DNA of 64,000 bases from GWE2-40-63 sp050179685. Its GTDB lineage: Bacteria > Bacteroidota > Bacteroidia > Bacteroidales > SZUA-534. This document shows, piece by piece, positions 44,967 through 56,100 of the stretch; the stretch's first letter is position 1; each line of letters begins with the position of its first letter. The position numbers and the translations under genes were made by a program. The DNA lies in contig JBFXEW010000012.1 in assembly GCA_050179685.1 (NCBI GenBank), forward strand, positions 60,878 through 124,877, in the 5' to 3' direction. Under the pieces are notes generated by a model that did no database searches, had not been told where the DNA came from, and was given only the letters and a program-made list of their open reading frames with translations.

Positions 44967-45779
44967 ATGAAAGGTTTAATTCCTTTTTTAATCATCATTT
45001 TTCTGAGTTTGGAATTAAATGCTCAGGAAATTAAAGTAACGAAATTAGAGAAACTTGAATTGGAGCATCCGGCCTACTTTCCAAAGTTTGGAAATAGTGC
45101 TGAAGTATTGCTGTTTTCAGGTGAACAATATAAAGGCCTGTCAATTTATTATCTGGCCACTCAAAAAGAACATCAAATAACACGGGAAGCCGGCGCAGGT
45201 GTTAAAGCCTCGATGCAAGCCGATGGATCGGTTTTATTTAGAACCACTACCTTAAACCAGGGGCGGAAACAAACTGAAGAAAAGAAATACATTAACGGGA
45301 AAGTAATTAGTCATAATTCTAAAACAGCAAACGAAATAAAGGTTTCTACCGATGGGAAAATCATTAAAGTATTTGGTGGCGATTTTGCTGAGAAAATACT
45401 GGCTCCATTAGGTGAAGTTTATTATTTGTGGGCTTCATTATCACCCGACAAAACTAAAATTGTTTTTACGGCTGCCGGTCGTGGAAGCTATGTAATTGAT
45501 TTAAAAGGAACTATTCTTACCAATTTGGGTTATTTGAATGCTCCCAAGTGGTTAACTAACCATTGGGTAATTGGGATGAATGACATTGATGATGGTCATC
45601 AGATTATTTCATCGAATGTGGTGGCAACTCATGTACCTTCGGGCAAGCGGATAGATCTTACTGAAACTAATGCTTCGCTGATTGCATTGTATCCCGAAGC
45701 ATCACCCGATGGAAATAGAATCGTTTTTCAATCGCAAAAGGGAGAAATTTATTTACTCAATGTTTCAATTCACGACTAA
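44967..45779 (+). CDS. Exported PD40/TolB-like beta-propeller protein
   Basis: A 270-residue protein with signal peptide (MKGLIPFLIIIFLSLELNA, cut near QE). It contains WD40-like PD40 blades, for example HPAYFPKFGNSAEVLLFSG, WASLSPDKTKIVFTAAGRGS and YPEASPDGNRIVFQSQKGE. Such small propellers bind partners or ligands and lack catalytic residues. No T9SS domain or lipobox is seen, so the mature protein is probably periplasmic. It is 30 bases before the T9SS amidase gene and likely co-transcribed. Specific function unknown. Confidence 0.75.
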   Translation: MKGLIPFLIIIFLSLELNAQEIKVTKLEKLELEHPAYFPKFGNSAEVLLFSGEQYKGLSIYYLATQKEHQITREAGAGVKASMQADGSVLFRTTTLNQGRKQTEEKKYINGKVISHNSKTANEIKVSTDGKIIKVFGGDFAEKILAPLGEVYYLWASLSPDKTKIVFTAAGRGSYVIDLKGTILTNLGYLNAPKWLTNHWVIGMNDIDDGHQIISSNVVATHVPSGKRIDLTETNASLIALYPEASPDGNRIVFQSQKGEIYLLNVSIHD

Positions 45780-45809
45780 TAAAAATCTTAGCTCATAATT
45801 ATAAAGCAT

Positions 45810-48155
45810 ATGGCTATGAATTACAGATACCTAATTATATTCACCATATTTTTGAGTGCCTTTGGGTATACCAGCGCTCAAACACCCGATTTCACCGGAA
45901 TTAAAGTAATGATTAATCCGGGTCACGGAGGTCACGATTCCGACGACCGCGGCCAACCCAATGGTTTTTGGGAATCGGAGGGAAACCTGACCAAAGGACT
46001 TTGGCTTCGTGATTTATTGGAAGCCAGGGGGTGCGAGGTGGTTATGTCGCGCGTATTAAACCGCACCGAAGACGATTTGCCACTTTCGCAGATTGCTGCC
46101 ATGGCCAATCAAAACGAGGTCGATTTGTTTATTTCCATCCATTCCAATGCAGCCAATCAGGTTTCAAATTTTCCTTTGACTATTTTTAATGGGAAAAGTG
46201 AAACGCCGGCAATTCCTGAGGCAAAAGTATGGGCACAAATTCTTTGGGAGCAGTTAATTACTAATAAGGCTACCCATTGGACCAATACCGCTCCGCATTT
46301 TATTGGCGATTTAACGTTAAATCCCAGTTTTACTTATGGTTATGGTGTTCTTTATCCTTTAGAAGTTCCCGGAATTATTTCTGAAGGGAGTTTCCACGAT
46401 TACCAACCCGAAATGGATCGCTTATTAAATCTGGAATACCGGAAACAGGAAGCCTGGAATATGTATTATGCCATGATAACTTATTTTGGACTAAGTGGGA
46501 GTGAGAATTTTGGTCAGATTACCGGAATTATTCGAGATACCTTGTTGGCAAAACCTACTTACAATTTGCCAAATTCAGCCGATAAGTTTGAGGTTGTAAA
46601 TAATGCACAGGTAAAAGTAATGGAAACAGGTGAGGTTTATCAGGTTGATGCCTATAATACCGGATTCTATTATTTCGATAGTCTTGCTCCGGGAACCTAT
46701 CATTTGGTATTTTCGGCCGACAAGTATTTTAATGATACTGTGACCTTAACTGTTGAGTCCCATAAATTTACCTATCACAATCATTGGCTTGAGGCCGATA
46801 AAACCATGCCGCCTAAAGTATTGTATGCTTCACCGGAGGCAAACAGTACCGTTAATTGTAACGATCCCGTATCGCTTACATTTAGCATGAATATGGATAC
46901 GGCATCGGTTGCTAAAGCTTTTTCATTAGAGCCTGAAACCGATGGAACGTTTACCTGGGATGAATCTATGATGATTGTGAGTTTCCAGCCTCTTGAGCCC
47001 TATGCTACACAAACAAGCTATACAGTTTTGTTGGATAATACGGCTCAACATCAATGGGGAGTTGGTTTGGAAGAAGATTTTACTTTTGAGTTTTTTACGG
47101 GCGATCGAAACCGCTACACGGTTGAGAAAACCTTTCCTCATGACCAACAAACTGAAGTGAGTCCTTACCTTCAGTTTCGTTTGGTATTCGACGCTCCTTT
47201 GAATAACAGTTCGCTCATTGAAGCAGTAAGCATCGAAGCTAATGATGGAACTGTAATTGGAACAAAAAGCGCCAGCATTTCAACCATCGACAACAAAGGG
47301 CATTATTATTTCCGACCGGGCGAAGATTTGAATTTTGCTACGGATTATACCCTGAAACTTGCAGGCAGTATAAAAGATATTGATAATATTCCTTTGGTCG
47401 AAAGCCTTTCGATTCCTTTTTCAACCATGCAACCGTTGGACGATTTATCTGTTTTGGACGAAATGGAAAGTGTGGATAACTGGAGTCTTGATTTAGCCAA
47501 CAGCTCGGGAGTTGATGCCAGTTCATTTTTACTCAAGTGGACCAAAGAATACCGTTTGGGTACGGGTTCCTTAATACTTAGGTATTTGTTTACTTCTGCA
47601 GATGGCATTTTACAAATAAAACCCAGTAATCCGATTTCATTGGTCGATGGAATGAGATACATTGGACTTTGGGTATGGGGCGAATTAAGTTTACAACAAT
47701 TTAACCTGAAATTCGATAATGAAGCAGTTTTGTCGCTGGGTATTATTGATTTTGCCGGATGGAAGTACTGCTATGCCGAAGTTCCGCAGGGAGCTACAGC
47801 TGTTACAGGTATTGAAATGGTTCGCGGAAGCGAATCAACCAATAGTGGCGATATTTATCTGGATGCGCTGAGTCAAATGACACCGGTTTCAATAAATAAA
47901 AACCAAAGTTCACCATTTATGCTTTATCCAAATCCGGTTACTAATGGACGCGTATTGGTAGATGGTTTACCTGCTGAACAATCAGTTATCTACGAGCTTA
48001 CCGATTTATCCGGTCGTAAGTTACAGCAGGGGCAATTGAAGACAACTCAGGCAGGTAGTATAATAATTGAAATCGATTCAAACCATGGAAATTCGGTATC
48101 ACTGCTTACCATTAGTTATAAGCAATACCGCTTTACCAAATTATTGAACCACTAA
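45810..48155 (+). CDS. T9SS-exported N-acetylmuramoyl-L-alanine amidase, multi-domain
   Basis: The 781-residue protein carries an Amidase_3 domain at about 30-230, with zinc ligands in NPGHGGHDSDD (His), FWESEGNLTKG (Glu) and FISIHSNAA (His), and catalytic Glu in GIISEGSFHDY. It would cleave between MurNAc and the stem peptide. A carboxypeptidase regulatory-like domain follows (about 235-330), then two Big_5 Ig-like domains (about 335-545). Next is a beta-rich module opening LDEMESVDNWS, then a T9SS sorting domain (LYPNPVTNGRVLV onward). The signal peptide ends near TSAQ; ATG 45816 is an equally good start. The LDEMES module resembles one in the phosphodiester glycosidase at 19255-21690. Confidence 0.87.
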   Translation: MAMNYRYLIIFTIFLSAFGYTSAQTPDFTGIKVMINPGHGGHDSDDRGQPNGFWESEGNLTKGLWLRDLLEARGCEVVMSRVLNRTEDDLPLSQIAAMANQNEVDLFISIHSNAANQVSNFPLTIFNGKSETPAIPEAKVWAQILWEQLITNKATHWTNTAPHFIGDLTLNPSFTYGYGVLYPLEVPGIISEGSFHDYQPEMDRLLNLEYRKQEAWNMYYAMITYFGLSGSENFGQITGIIRDTLLAKPTYNLPNSADKFEVVNNAQVKVMETGEVYQVDAYNTGFYYFDSLAPGTYHLVFSADKYFNDTVTLTVESHKFTYHNHWLEADKTMPPKVLYASPEANSTVNCNDPVSLTFSMNMDTASVAKAFSLEPETDGTFTWDESMMIVSFQPLEPYATQTSYTVLLDNTAQHQWGVGLEEDFTFEFFTGDRNRYTVEKTFPHDQQTEVSPYLQFRLVFDAPLNNSSLIEAVSIEANDGTVIGTKSASISTIDNKGHYYFRPGEDLNFATDYTLKLAGSIKDIDNIPLVESLSIPFSTMQPLDDLSVLDEMESVDNWSLDLANSSGVDASSFLLKWTKEYRLGTGSLILRYLFTSADGILQIKPSNPISLVDGMRYIGLWVWGELSLQQFNLKFDNEAVLSLGIIDFAGWKYCYAEVPQGATAVTGIEMVRGSESTNSGDIYLDALSQMTPVSINKNQSSPFMLYPNPVTNGRVLVDGLPAEQSVIYELTDLSGRKLQQGQLKTTQAGSIIIEIDSNHGNSVSLLTISYKQYRFTKLLNH

Positions 48156-48211
48156 ATAGGATTAATTTTTCTCGAATTAATAGAGTTTTAGTTTAGTAGT
48201 AGTAGTGAATG

Positions 48212-48266
48212 AGTAGTCCGGGCACCTTTTCAATGTAATCTTTTCATCGGCCCGGCTACTTTTTTA
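48212..48266 (+). terminator. Long-loop terminator or attenuator ahead of susC
   Basis: AGTAG-t-CCGGGC (48212-48223) pairs with GCCCGG-CTACT (48250-48260), with one bulged T, followed by six T residues. It ends the amidase unit. Because it lies only 60 bases before susC it could also attenuate read-through into the SusCD genes. Confidence 0.7.
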
Positions 48267-48327
48267 CAAAAGTGTTTATGAGATTTAGTTTATTGAAAAA
48301 ATAGAAACTTACATAACAATTACAATA

Positions 48328-51300
48328 ATGAAAAAAACGCTTACCACATTATGGCTGTTCATTTCCTTTATCACGGTTTTTGCCCAGGAGCGAACTGTGG
48401 TGGGAACAGTTGTAGATAACGATGGACTTGAGCTAATAGGTGCTACCGTAGTTGTCAAAAACACCTCGCAAGGCACAATTACCGATTTGGACGGAAAATT
48501 TTCACTGAGCGTTCCTTCGGGAGCCACTACGCTGGTTGTTTCCTTTATTGGATATGAATCGGTAGAGGTTAACATTTCCGGGAAAAATAGTATTCGGGTT
48601 GCTTTAAGCCCATCGGTTCATGAATTGGATGCTGTAGTAGTTACAGCATTGGGTATTAAAAAAGAAAAAAAGGCTTTGGGTTATGCTTTTGCCGATGTGT
48701 CGGGAGATGAACTCACTACCAACCGAGATGTGAATTTTATTAATTCCATAAGCAACAAAATCCCCGGGGTAAACATTTCACAAACGGCAGGTGGAGCTGG
48801 AACTTCTTCGCGGATTATTATTCGCGGTATTAAATCGATAAGTGGAAATAGCCAGCCTTTAATCGTTGTCGACGGAGTTCCTATGGATAATAGCAACGAC
48901 GGAGCAACCTGGTTGGGTGGTTTAGACTATGGAAACAACCTGATGAACATTGCTCCCGACGATATTGAAACCATGTCGGTGCTTAAAGGCCCCAATGCAG
49001 CAGCGCTTTATGGTTCACGTGCTGCAAACGGAGTAATTATGATTACCACAAAAAAAGGGGCCAAACGCGATCAAATGAAAGTTACCTGGAATTCCAACTT
49101 TATGATCGATAAACCCTACATCGTAGCAAAATACCAGAATGAATACGGAGCTGGTTTTGGAGGAGTAATACAAAAAAATAAACTTTCACCCGAAACTTAC
49201 GAAAGCCTTGCACCTGAGGATCAGCAAAAAGTAATTGTTGAAACTGATAGTATAACCGGCTTACCGGTTTATTCGGCTTACTATAATTACGGAACCGGTA
49301 GCTGGGGTCCCAAAATGGATGGCAGTTTCGAAATATTGGACTGGAACAATAAGTTTGCTCCTTATGTGGCTCAGCCCGATAACGTAAAAGACTATTTTAA
49401 TACGGGATATACCTTTACCAATTCCATTTCGCTCGAAAAGGGCACAGAAGAATTTAACTGGCGCTTGTCGCTTACCGATTTGCAGAATAAAGGCTTAAAG
49501 CCCAACAGTACTTATGATCGGACTTCAATTAATTACAACATGTCGTCGAAAATGAATGACTACGTTACCACCAGCTTTAAAGCCAATTACATTCGCGAAG
49601 ATGCTTTTAATCGGGTTGGGCAAGGCGATTCACGCACCGGTGCCCGTACCTTTATCTGGATGCCGCGAAGCATTAATATGAATACCTTACGCGATTATTA
49701 TAAAGATGAAAATGGTTTTGAACAAAACTGGTATCCTGACGATCCCTGGCATACCAATCCGTATTGGGAAGCTTACGAAAACTACAACAACGATTTTAAA
49801 AATCATTTTACCGGTTATGTAAAGCTCGATTTTACCATAACCCCCTGGTTAAGCGCTTATGTTCGTAGTAGTATGGACACTTATCTTAGCAAACGCTATC
49901 AGCGTATTGCCAATAATGCGGTTCGCGCTATTGGGCAGGGGCAATATACCGAACAATGGGTAAACTATAAATCGATGAATCACGACTTTTTTCTGAGTGC
50001 AAAAAGGGATCTCAATGAAGATATTAAGCTTTCTGGAAACCTGGGAGGTACTTGGTACGATTATCATGTCGATATACAATCCACAACCATTTTCGGTTTG
50101 GCGGTTCCTAACTTTTTTTCGTTGAATAATGCCAAAAACCCCGATGAAACATCGGTGGGTAGTACTATAAAAAACAAGCAGATTCATTCCTTATTTGGTT
50201 CGGTACAGATGGAATATAAAAACTGGTGGTTTCTTGAATTAATTGCTCGAAACGACTGGTCATCGACCCTTCCGTTAGATAATAACAGTTATTTTTATCC
50301 TTCGGTAAACAGCAGTATTGTTTTTACCGATGCATTGGGAATTGAAAATAACATTCTTAGTTTTGGAAAAATACGGGCTTCTTATGCTTTTGTGGGCAAT
50401 GATCCCGATCCACATCAATTATCGCGTTCTTATGTGAACCAGCAATATGGCGACATACCAGCAATTTACCTTAGGCCAACTTTAGCCAATAAGAATTTGA
50501 AACCAGAGCAAACCAGTTCATGGGAAGTGGGAACCGATTTACGTTTCTTCCAAAACCGTATGAGTGTCGATTTTTCTTATTACAATGAAATTAATCACAA
50601 CCAGATAGTTCGTGCAGAACTTTCTCGTAGTAGTGGTTTGGCTAGTGTGCTAACCAACGGTGGAAAAGTTGCCAACCGGGGGGTAGAGCTACAGTTTAAC
50701 GTTACACCCATTGAAACAGCAGATTTTAAATGGAATTTTTTGTTGAATTATGCAAAAAACAAAAACGAAGTGCTTTCCCTGGCCGATGGCTTGCCTTTTA
50801 TTACGGTTACTGTTGAAAGCCAGGTTGATATTGTGGCGCTTCCGGGGCAACCTTATGGTGATATTATTGGAACGGGTTTAACCAGATATTATAAAACCGA
50901 TGTTGATGGAAATATTGTGGATGATCCAAACAATGGCCGTCCTTTGATAGATGAACAAGGAATGTATGTTATGTCCGATCGCAAAGTAATTGGAAACGTA
51001 ATGCCCGATTGGAACGGAGGTATCACCAACAACCTAAAATATAAGAATCTTAGTTTAATGTTTTCTATTGGTGTACAAATTGGTGGCGATATTTTTTCAA
51101 AAACCAATAAGTATGGTTTAGATAATGGTCAGTTTACCGAAACACTCGAAGGAAGAGAGTCGTGGTATGCCGCTACCGATGCTGAACGACAGGCAGGAAC
51201 AGCGGGTTATGTAGCCGACGGAGTGTTGGCCGATGGAAGTGAAAACACCCGGGGAATCGATCCTCAAGTGTATTATCATCAGCATAAATGGGGAGGAATT

Positions 51301-51567
51301 GCTGAGTTGGATGTGTACGATGCTTCGTATGTTAAACTCCGCGACTTAACCCTGAATTACGATTTTCCGGAATATTGGTTCGATGATTTCTTTGTTAAAC
51401 AGGCTTCGTTGTCCTTTGTAGCAAAAAATCTTTGGTTAATTTACAGTGGGGTTCCAAACATCGATCCCGAATCGTCGTTTACTTCAAATAACAATGGTTT
51501 GGGTCAGGAATATGCTGCCATGCCCCATGCCCGTTCCATTGGTTTTAATCTGAGAGTAGTATTTTAA
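48328..51567 (+). CDS. SusC/RagA TonB-linked outer membrane transporter
   Basis: A 1079-residue TonB-dependent channel. It has a signal peptide (MKKTLTTLWLFISFITVFAQ) and a carboxypeptidase regulatory-like domain at about 23-105 (GLELIGATVVVKNTSQGTIT). The SusC plug follows at about 110-235, with VTALGIKKEKKALGY and VLKGPNAAALYGSRAANGVI. A 22-strand-type barrel ends in an aromatic residue (GFNLRVVF). With SusD it forms the pedal-bin complex that imports oligomers across the outer membrane. There is no N-terminal STN domain, so anti-sigma signalling is unlikely. SusD follows after 17 bases. Flanking amidase and GHL10 genes suggest wall-derived substrates rather than a plant or algal polysaccharide (inference). 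Confidence 0.93.
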   Translation: MKKTLTTLWLFISFITVFAQERTVVGTVVDNDGLELIGATVVVKNTSQGTITDLDGKFSLSVPSGATTLVVSFIGYESVEVNISGKNSIRVALSPSVHELDAVVVTALGIKKEKKALGYAFADVSGDELTTNRDVNFINSISNKIPGVNISQTAGGAGTSSRIIIRGIKSISGNSQPLIVVDGVPMDNSNDGATWLGGLDYGNNLMNIAPDDIETMSVLKGPNAAALYGSRAANGVIMITTKKGAKRDQMKVTWNSNFMIDKPYIVAKYQNEYGAGFGGVIQKNKLSPETYESLAPEDQQKVIVETDSITGLPVYSAYYNYGTGSWGPKMDGSFEILDWNNKFAPYVAQPDNVKDYFNTGYTFTNSISLEKGTEEFNWRLSLTDLQNKGLKPNSTYDRTSINYNMSSKMNDYVTTSFKANYIREDAFNRVGQGDSRTGARTFIWMPRSINMNTLRDYYKDENGFEQNWYPDDPWHTNPYWEAYENYNNDFKNHFTGYVKLDFTITPWLSAYVRSSMDTYLSKRYQRIANNAVRAIGQGQYTEQWVNYKSMNHDFFLSAKRDLNEDIKLSGNLGGTWYDYHVDIQSTTIFGLAVPNFFSLNNAKNPDETSVGSTIKNKQIHSLFGSVQMEYKNWWFLELIARNDWSSTLPLDNNSYFYPSVNSSIVFTDALGIENNILSFGKIRASYAFVGNDPDPHQLSRSYVNQQYGDIPAIYLRPTLANKNLKPEQTSSWEVGTDLRFFQNRMSVDFSYYNEINHNQIVRAELSRSSGLASVLTNGGKVANRGVELQFNVTPIETADFKWNFLLNYAKNKNEVLSLADGLPFITVTVESQVDIVALPGQPYGDIIGTGLTRYYKTDVDGNIVDDPNNGRPLIDEQGMYVMSDRKVIGNVMPDWNGGITNNLKYKNLSLMFSIGVQIGGDIFSKTNKYGLDNGQFTETLEGRESWYAATDAERQAGTAGYVADGVLADGSENTRGIDPQVYYHQHKWGGIAELDVYDASYVKLRDLTLNYDFPEYWFDDFFVKQASLSFVAKNLWLIYSGVPNIDPESSFTSNNNGLGQEYAAMPHARSIGFNLRVVF

Positions 51568-51584
51568 TTAAAAAAACAGAGAAA

Positions 51585-53096
51585 ATGAAATCAAAATATA
51601 CAATTGCCCTCTTTTTTGGTTTATTCATAAGTGCCTGCACTGCTGATTTTGAGGAAATAAATAAAAATCCGAATGATCCGGCAACTACTGATCCTTCGTA
51701 TGTTTTTAACTATGTAGTTAAAGAAGGAGCGGGTGAATTTGGTATAGTTACCAGTTACAATTACACCTACATTCAGCGCTGGGTAATGCAAACCGCTGCT
51801 GTTTGGGGAAATTCAACCATGCCGCCTTATTCCTTATTCGATCAATACCGCATTCAATTGCTTTGGGAACATTATTACTCTAATGTTTTATTAAATTGTG
51901 TGGTATTGGAAGAAATGACTGCCAAAGATTCGCTGGATGTTAACCGGCACCAGGCAGCCCGTATCTGGAAAATTTATAACATGCATAAAGTTACCGATTT
52001 GTGGGGCGATGTACCTTATTCCGATGCCTGGCGCATGTTAAACGAGTATAACGAAGAGGCTTTTAAACCCATTTATGATAGTCAGGAGGCTATTTATGCC
52101 GATATGTTGAATGAACTAAAGGATGCCGCAACTAAAATCGATCCTTCAAAGTCATTCTATGCAAGTGATTTATTGTTTAATGGTAAGTTAAATCTTTGGG
52201 TTAAATTTGCAAATTCTTTACGCTTGCGACTCGCCATGCGCAGTGGAAATCAGGCTGTGATAAACGAACTGATAGCAGAGAATAATTTAATTTCGAGCGA
52301 AGGAGAAAGTGCTATATTTACTTATATTGAATCGCAAAGTTGGTGGAATCCGTATTACGAAACCTGGCTGAGCAGCAAAGAATCAACTCCAAAAATCAGT
52401 TGGTTATTAAAAGAAAAGTTTGATGCAACCGACGATCCACGTTTGCCCATTTATGCCCAACCGGCCGAGTTCGATGGGGTAACTTACCAAGGCGTTCCAA
52501 ACTTAATGGATGCCAACAAAAAGGAAAATCAGGCCATGGGCATGGGTGTTTTTAGTACCTCATATATCGGAACAACTTTTGTTAACAATCCTCAGCGGAA
52601 AAAACCATTGTTGTCGTATGCTGAAGTATGTTTTATTCGTGCCGAAGCTGCTCAAAGAGGATGGACCGGTGAATCGGCCCAAACCTGGTACGAAGAAGGC
52701 GTCCGGGCATCGATGAGTTTTTATGGTGTTGAAACTGTTGACATTGATGAATTTTTAACCAATGGCGATCCTTTTAATAATACCCTGGAGCAAATTATGG
52801 AACAAAAATGGATTGCTTTGTTTTTGGATGGATGGGAAGCTTATAACGATTACCGCCGAACCGGCTATCCCCAACTTAAAAAATGGGATCTTACCCTCGA
52901 TGGAATTAAAATTCTTCAGGCTAATTGGGTCGATGTCCCGCGCGAATATGTTCCGGGCCGATTACGTTATCCCGAGAATGAAATGGAGCTCAATAATACC
53001 AATTATCAACAGGCTGTGGAGCAAATGGGAGGCGATTCATACTATCAGCAGGTTTGGTGGGCCGAACAGTTTGGAACGGTTAATTACAGCGAGTAG
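51585..53096 (+). CDS. SusD/RagB-family surface lipoprotein (SusD-like_2 type)
   Basis: The 503-residue protein has a lipoprotein signal ending FISAC with Cys18. TPR-like helices characteristic of SusD follow (AARIWKIYNMHKVTDLWGDVPYSDAW, then CFIRAEAAQRG). FEEINKNPNDPATTDPSYVF matches the opening of the SusD-like_2 subfamily, often paired with peptide- or small-oligomer-type SusC proteins. It forms the lid over the SusC channel and binds substrate at the cell surface. It lies 17 bases after SusC and 50 bases before the GHL10 gene, so the three form one transcript. Confidence 0.92.
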   Translation: MKSKYTIALFFGLFISACTADFEEINKNPNDPATTDPSYVFNYVVKEGAGEFGIVTSYNYTYIQRWVMQTAAVWGNSTMPPYSLFDQYRIQLLWEHYYSNVLLNCVVLEEMTAKDSLDVNRHQAARIWKIYNMHKVTDLWGDVPYSDAWRMLNEYNEEAFKPIYDSQEAIYADMLNELKDAATKIDPSKSFYASDLLFNGKLNLWVKFANSLRLRLAMRSGNQAVINELIAENNLISSEGESAIFTYIESQSWWNPYYETWLSSKESTPKISWLLKEKFDATDDPRLPIYAQPAEFDGVTYQGVPNLMDANKKENQAMGMGVFSTSYIGTTFVNNPQRKKPLLSYAEVCFIRAEAAQRGWTGESAQTWYEEGVRASMSFYGVETVDIDEFLTNGDPFNNTLEQIMEQKWIALFLDGWEAYNDYRRTGYPQLKKWDLTLDGIKILQANWVDVPREYVPGRLRYPENEMELNNTNYQQAVEQMGGDSYYQQVWWAEQFGTVNYSE

Positions 53097-53146
53097 TTGG
53101 AAAACTACCGATTAAATTAAAATTATTAAAAATGGGTGTTTATAGA

Positions 53147-56100
53147 ATGAAAAACCTTATATCGCTTTTTCTGGGTATAATTCTTATTATGCAATCAGGT
53201 TTTGCACAGGAGGAATATAAGAACGAATTCCGGGCTACCTGGATAGCTACCGTAGGTAATATTGACTGGCCCAAAAGTGCTACAAGGAATAATCCTGAAG
53301 CACAAAAGGCAGAGCTTATTCGTATGCTCGATTTATATGAGTCGATAAATTTGAATGCTGTTTTGCTTCAGGTTCGCACCGAGTGCGATGCCTTTTATAA
53401 TTCGGCCTATGAGCCCTGGTCAAGGTTTTTGACCTGGAATCAGGGCGATTATCCGGGTTACGATCCGCTTCAGTTTGCTATCGACGAAGCTCACAAACGA
53501 GGTGTTGAATTGCATGCCTGGATTAATCCCTACCGCATCAATTATTCGGCCAGCGACGGCGGAACCTATTACGACGAAACGCATATTTACATAGAGCATC
53601 CCGAATGGGCCATTGAATATGCTTCGGGTAAGAAAATTCTGAATCCAGGTCGACCTGAAGTAATGTCGTATATTGGTGCAGTAATTCGCGATTTGGTTTC
53701 AAATTATGCAGTGGATGGCGTTCACTTCGACGATTATTTTTATTCGTACGATGGAACACCTGCTGAATTGGATGCTGAGCAATACGCTGCTTACGGTGGT
53801 GGACTGGATTTGGACGACTGGCGTCGTCAGAATGTAAACCGGATGATTGATACGGTGTATAAAGTTATTCAGGAGGAAAATCCGGCTATTCGTTTTGGCG
53901 TTAGTCCATTTGGTATATATAAAAGCGGTGTTCCTTCAGGAATTTCAGGTATGGATGCTTACAGCGTTATTTATTGCGATCCCCTGGCCTGGCTGCAAAA
54001 TGGTTCAGTCGATTATTTAACCCCGCAACTTTATTGGCCTACCGGTGGTGCTCAGGATTTTGAAACTCTGGCCAATTGGTGGTCGGATCAGGTTTCTATG
54101 CACGGCCGGCATTTTTATCCCGGTCACGGAACATACCGTCTGGCCGACAATCCGGCTGTTGCAAAGTCTGCTAATCCCGCTCCTTCGTTTAATTCGCGTA
54201 TTGTGGAGGCCGACAATTATTATTCAACGCTCGAAATGGGCATTAAGGGAACCAGCGATCCGGTTTCTGCCTGGACACTTAGTGAAGTAGGAAAACAAAT
54301 TGATATAATGCGTTTAAACCATGCAAAAAATGCCCTGGGAAGTGTTTTTTACAGCTCAAAAGATTTTGACCGGGTAAGTGGTTTGGCACAATATATACTC
54401 GATAATAAATACACGCACAAAACCCTATGGCCCGAAATGACCTGGAAAAGCATTACGGCTCCTCAGGCTCCTGCAAATCTGTCATCGCTTGAGCTGGCAG
54501 AAGGTTTAGCCTTAACCTGGGATTACAACGGCAACGAAAACGACCGCTTTGCTGTGTATCTTTCAAACAACGCCCTCGATGCGCAGGCAATTGTTGACGA
54601 TCCGGTTAATTTGGTTAAACTGGTGAGTCAGAATCAGGTTTTGTTTTCCGATTTGGGCATCGCAAGTAATTCCAGAATTGTAGTAACCGCTGTTTCGTTA
54701 ACCGGAGAAGAAAGTGCTCCCAGTTTGATTTATCAGCCCGATTTATCTTTACCCGAAGTTACTTTACTTGGACCGGCCGAAGGCGCCGTGGTTGCTTTTA
54801 CTGATGAGCTTAGCTGGGAGTCGAATATTGCAGCAGCCTCTTTTTACCTGCAGATTGCTACCAACGAAAGTTTTGGTAACATTGTTTATAATTCAGGATG
54901 GATAGCCGATTCAATAATAAAAATTGAGCATTTACCCCTTAAAGGAGAAACCATTTATTATTGGCGGGCAAAAGCCAAAGATGCAGAAAACGAAGGAGCT
55001 TACTCTGTTTATCAGAGCATAGTTACGGGTTTCCCGGCTGTTCCTGAAGTAATTAAACCTTACCATTTGGAACAGGATTTACCGCAGCAACCAGTCATCG
55101 AGTGGAATGCTTCGTTGCTGGCTGATCAGATTGAGGTACTAATTTCAGAAGATTACGAGTTTTCTGTTATTACCACTTCTGAAACCTTTGATGTGGCATC
55201 ACCCCAGGGAACTATCTCGGCAACATTGAATAAAAATACCTGGTATAACCTTAAAATACAAGCCACAAATACGTTTGGAGAAAGTGGTTTTTCTGATGTT
55301 ATTGTATTTAAAATAGCTGCTGGTGAAAAACCTACAGTTAATCTGGTATCACCGGCTGATGGAAACACCGTAGCTTCGTTCGACGATTTGGTTTGGGAAA
55401 CTCCCACAACTGAAGGAACCATCACCTTCCAACTGGAGGTGGCTGTCGATGCGGCTTTCAGTTCTATAATTTATAATTCCGGATGGATTTCTGAAACATC
55501 CTTGGTTGTTGAGCAAATGGGACTTGAGGGAGATCGCATATATTACTGGAGGGTTAAAGCTAAAAATGAGTTTGGCGAAGGAGCATATTCCGAAACACGG
55601 AATTATTTAGCGGGTTATCCTGCCCGACCAGCTATTTCACAACCGGTTCATCTTTCCGAGAATGTCGATATAAATCCGTTGGTAGTTTGGAGTGCTGCTG
55701 AAAACAGCGATTCAATAATCATTGAATTTTCTGAAGCCAGTTCCTATAATCCACTGACGTTTACAGGTATGCTCGAGGCTGCTCCCGGTCAGGGTCAGCT
55801 TAATAAAAACCTGAAAGCACAAACCTGGTATTATTTGCGCATCAAAGCGCAAAATGAGTTTGGAACCGGTATCTACAGTTCTAATAAGTACTTTAAAACC
55901 GGCTCAGGAACCGCAGTAATTGATAAAGGTTTAGTTCGTATCGAATTGTTTCCCAACGTGATTAATCAGGGAACTTCTGAGTTGCGTTTGTCTAATCCCC
56001 AACAATCGCAGGTTTCTGTTAAAGTCATAAATCTTTTGGGCCAAACCGTAACCTGGGTTCAGAAACCAGAAATAAAACCAGCCGGTACCGAAAGTTATTT

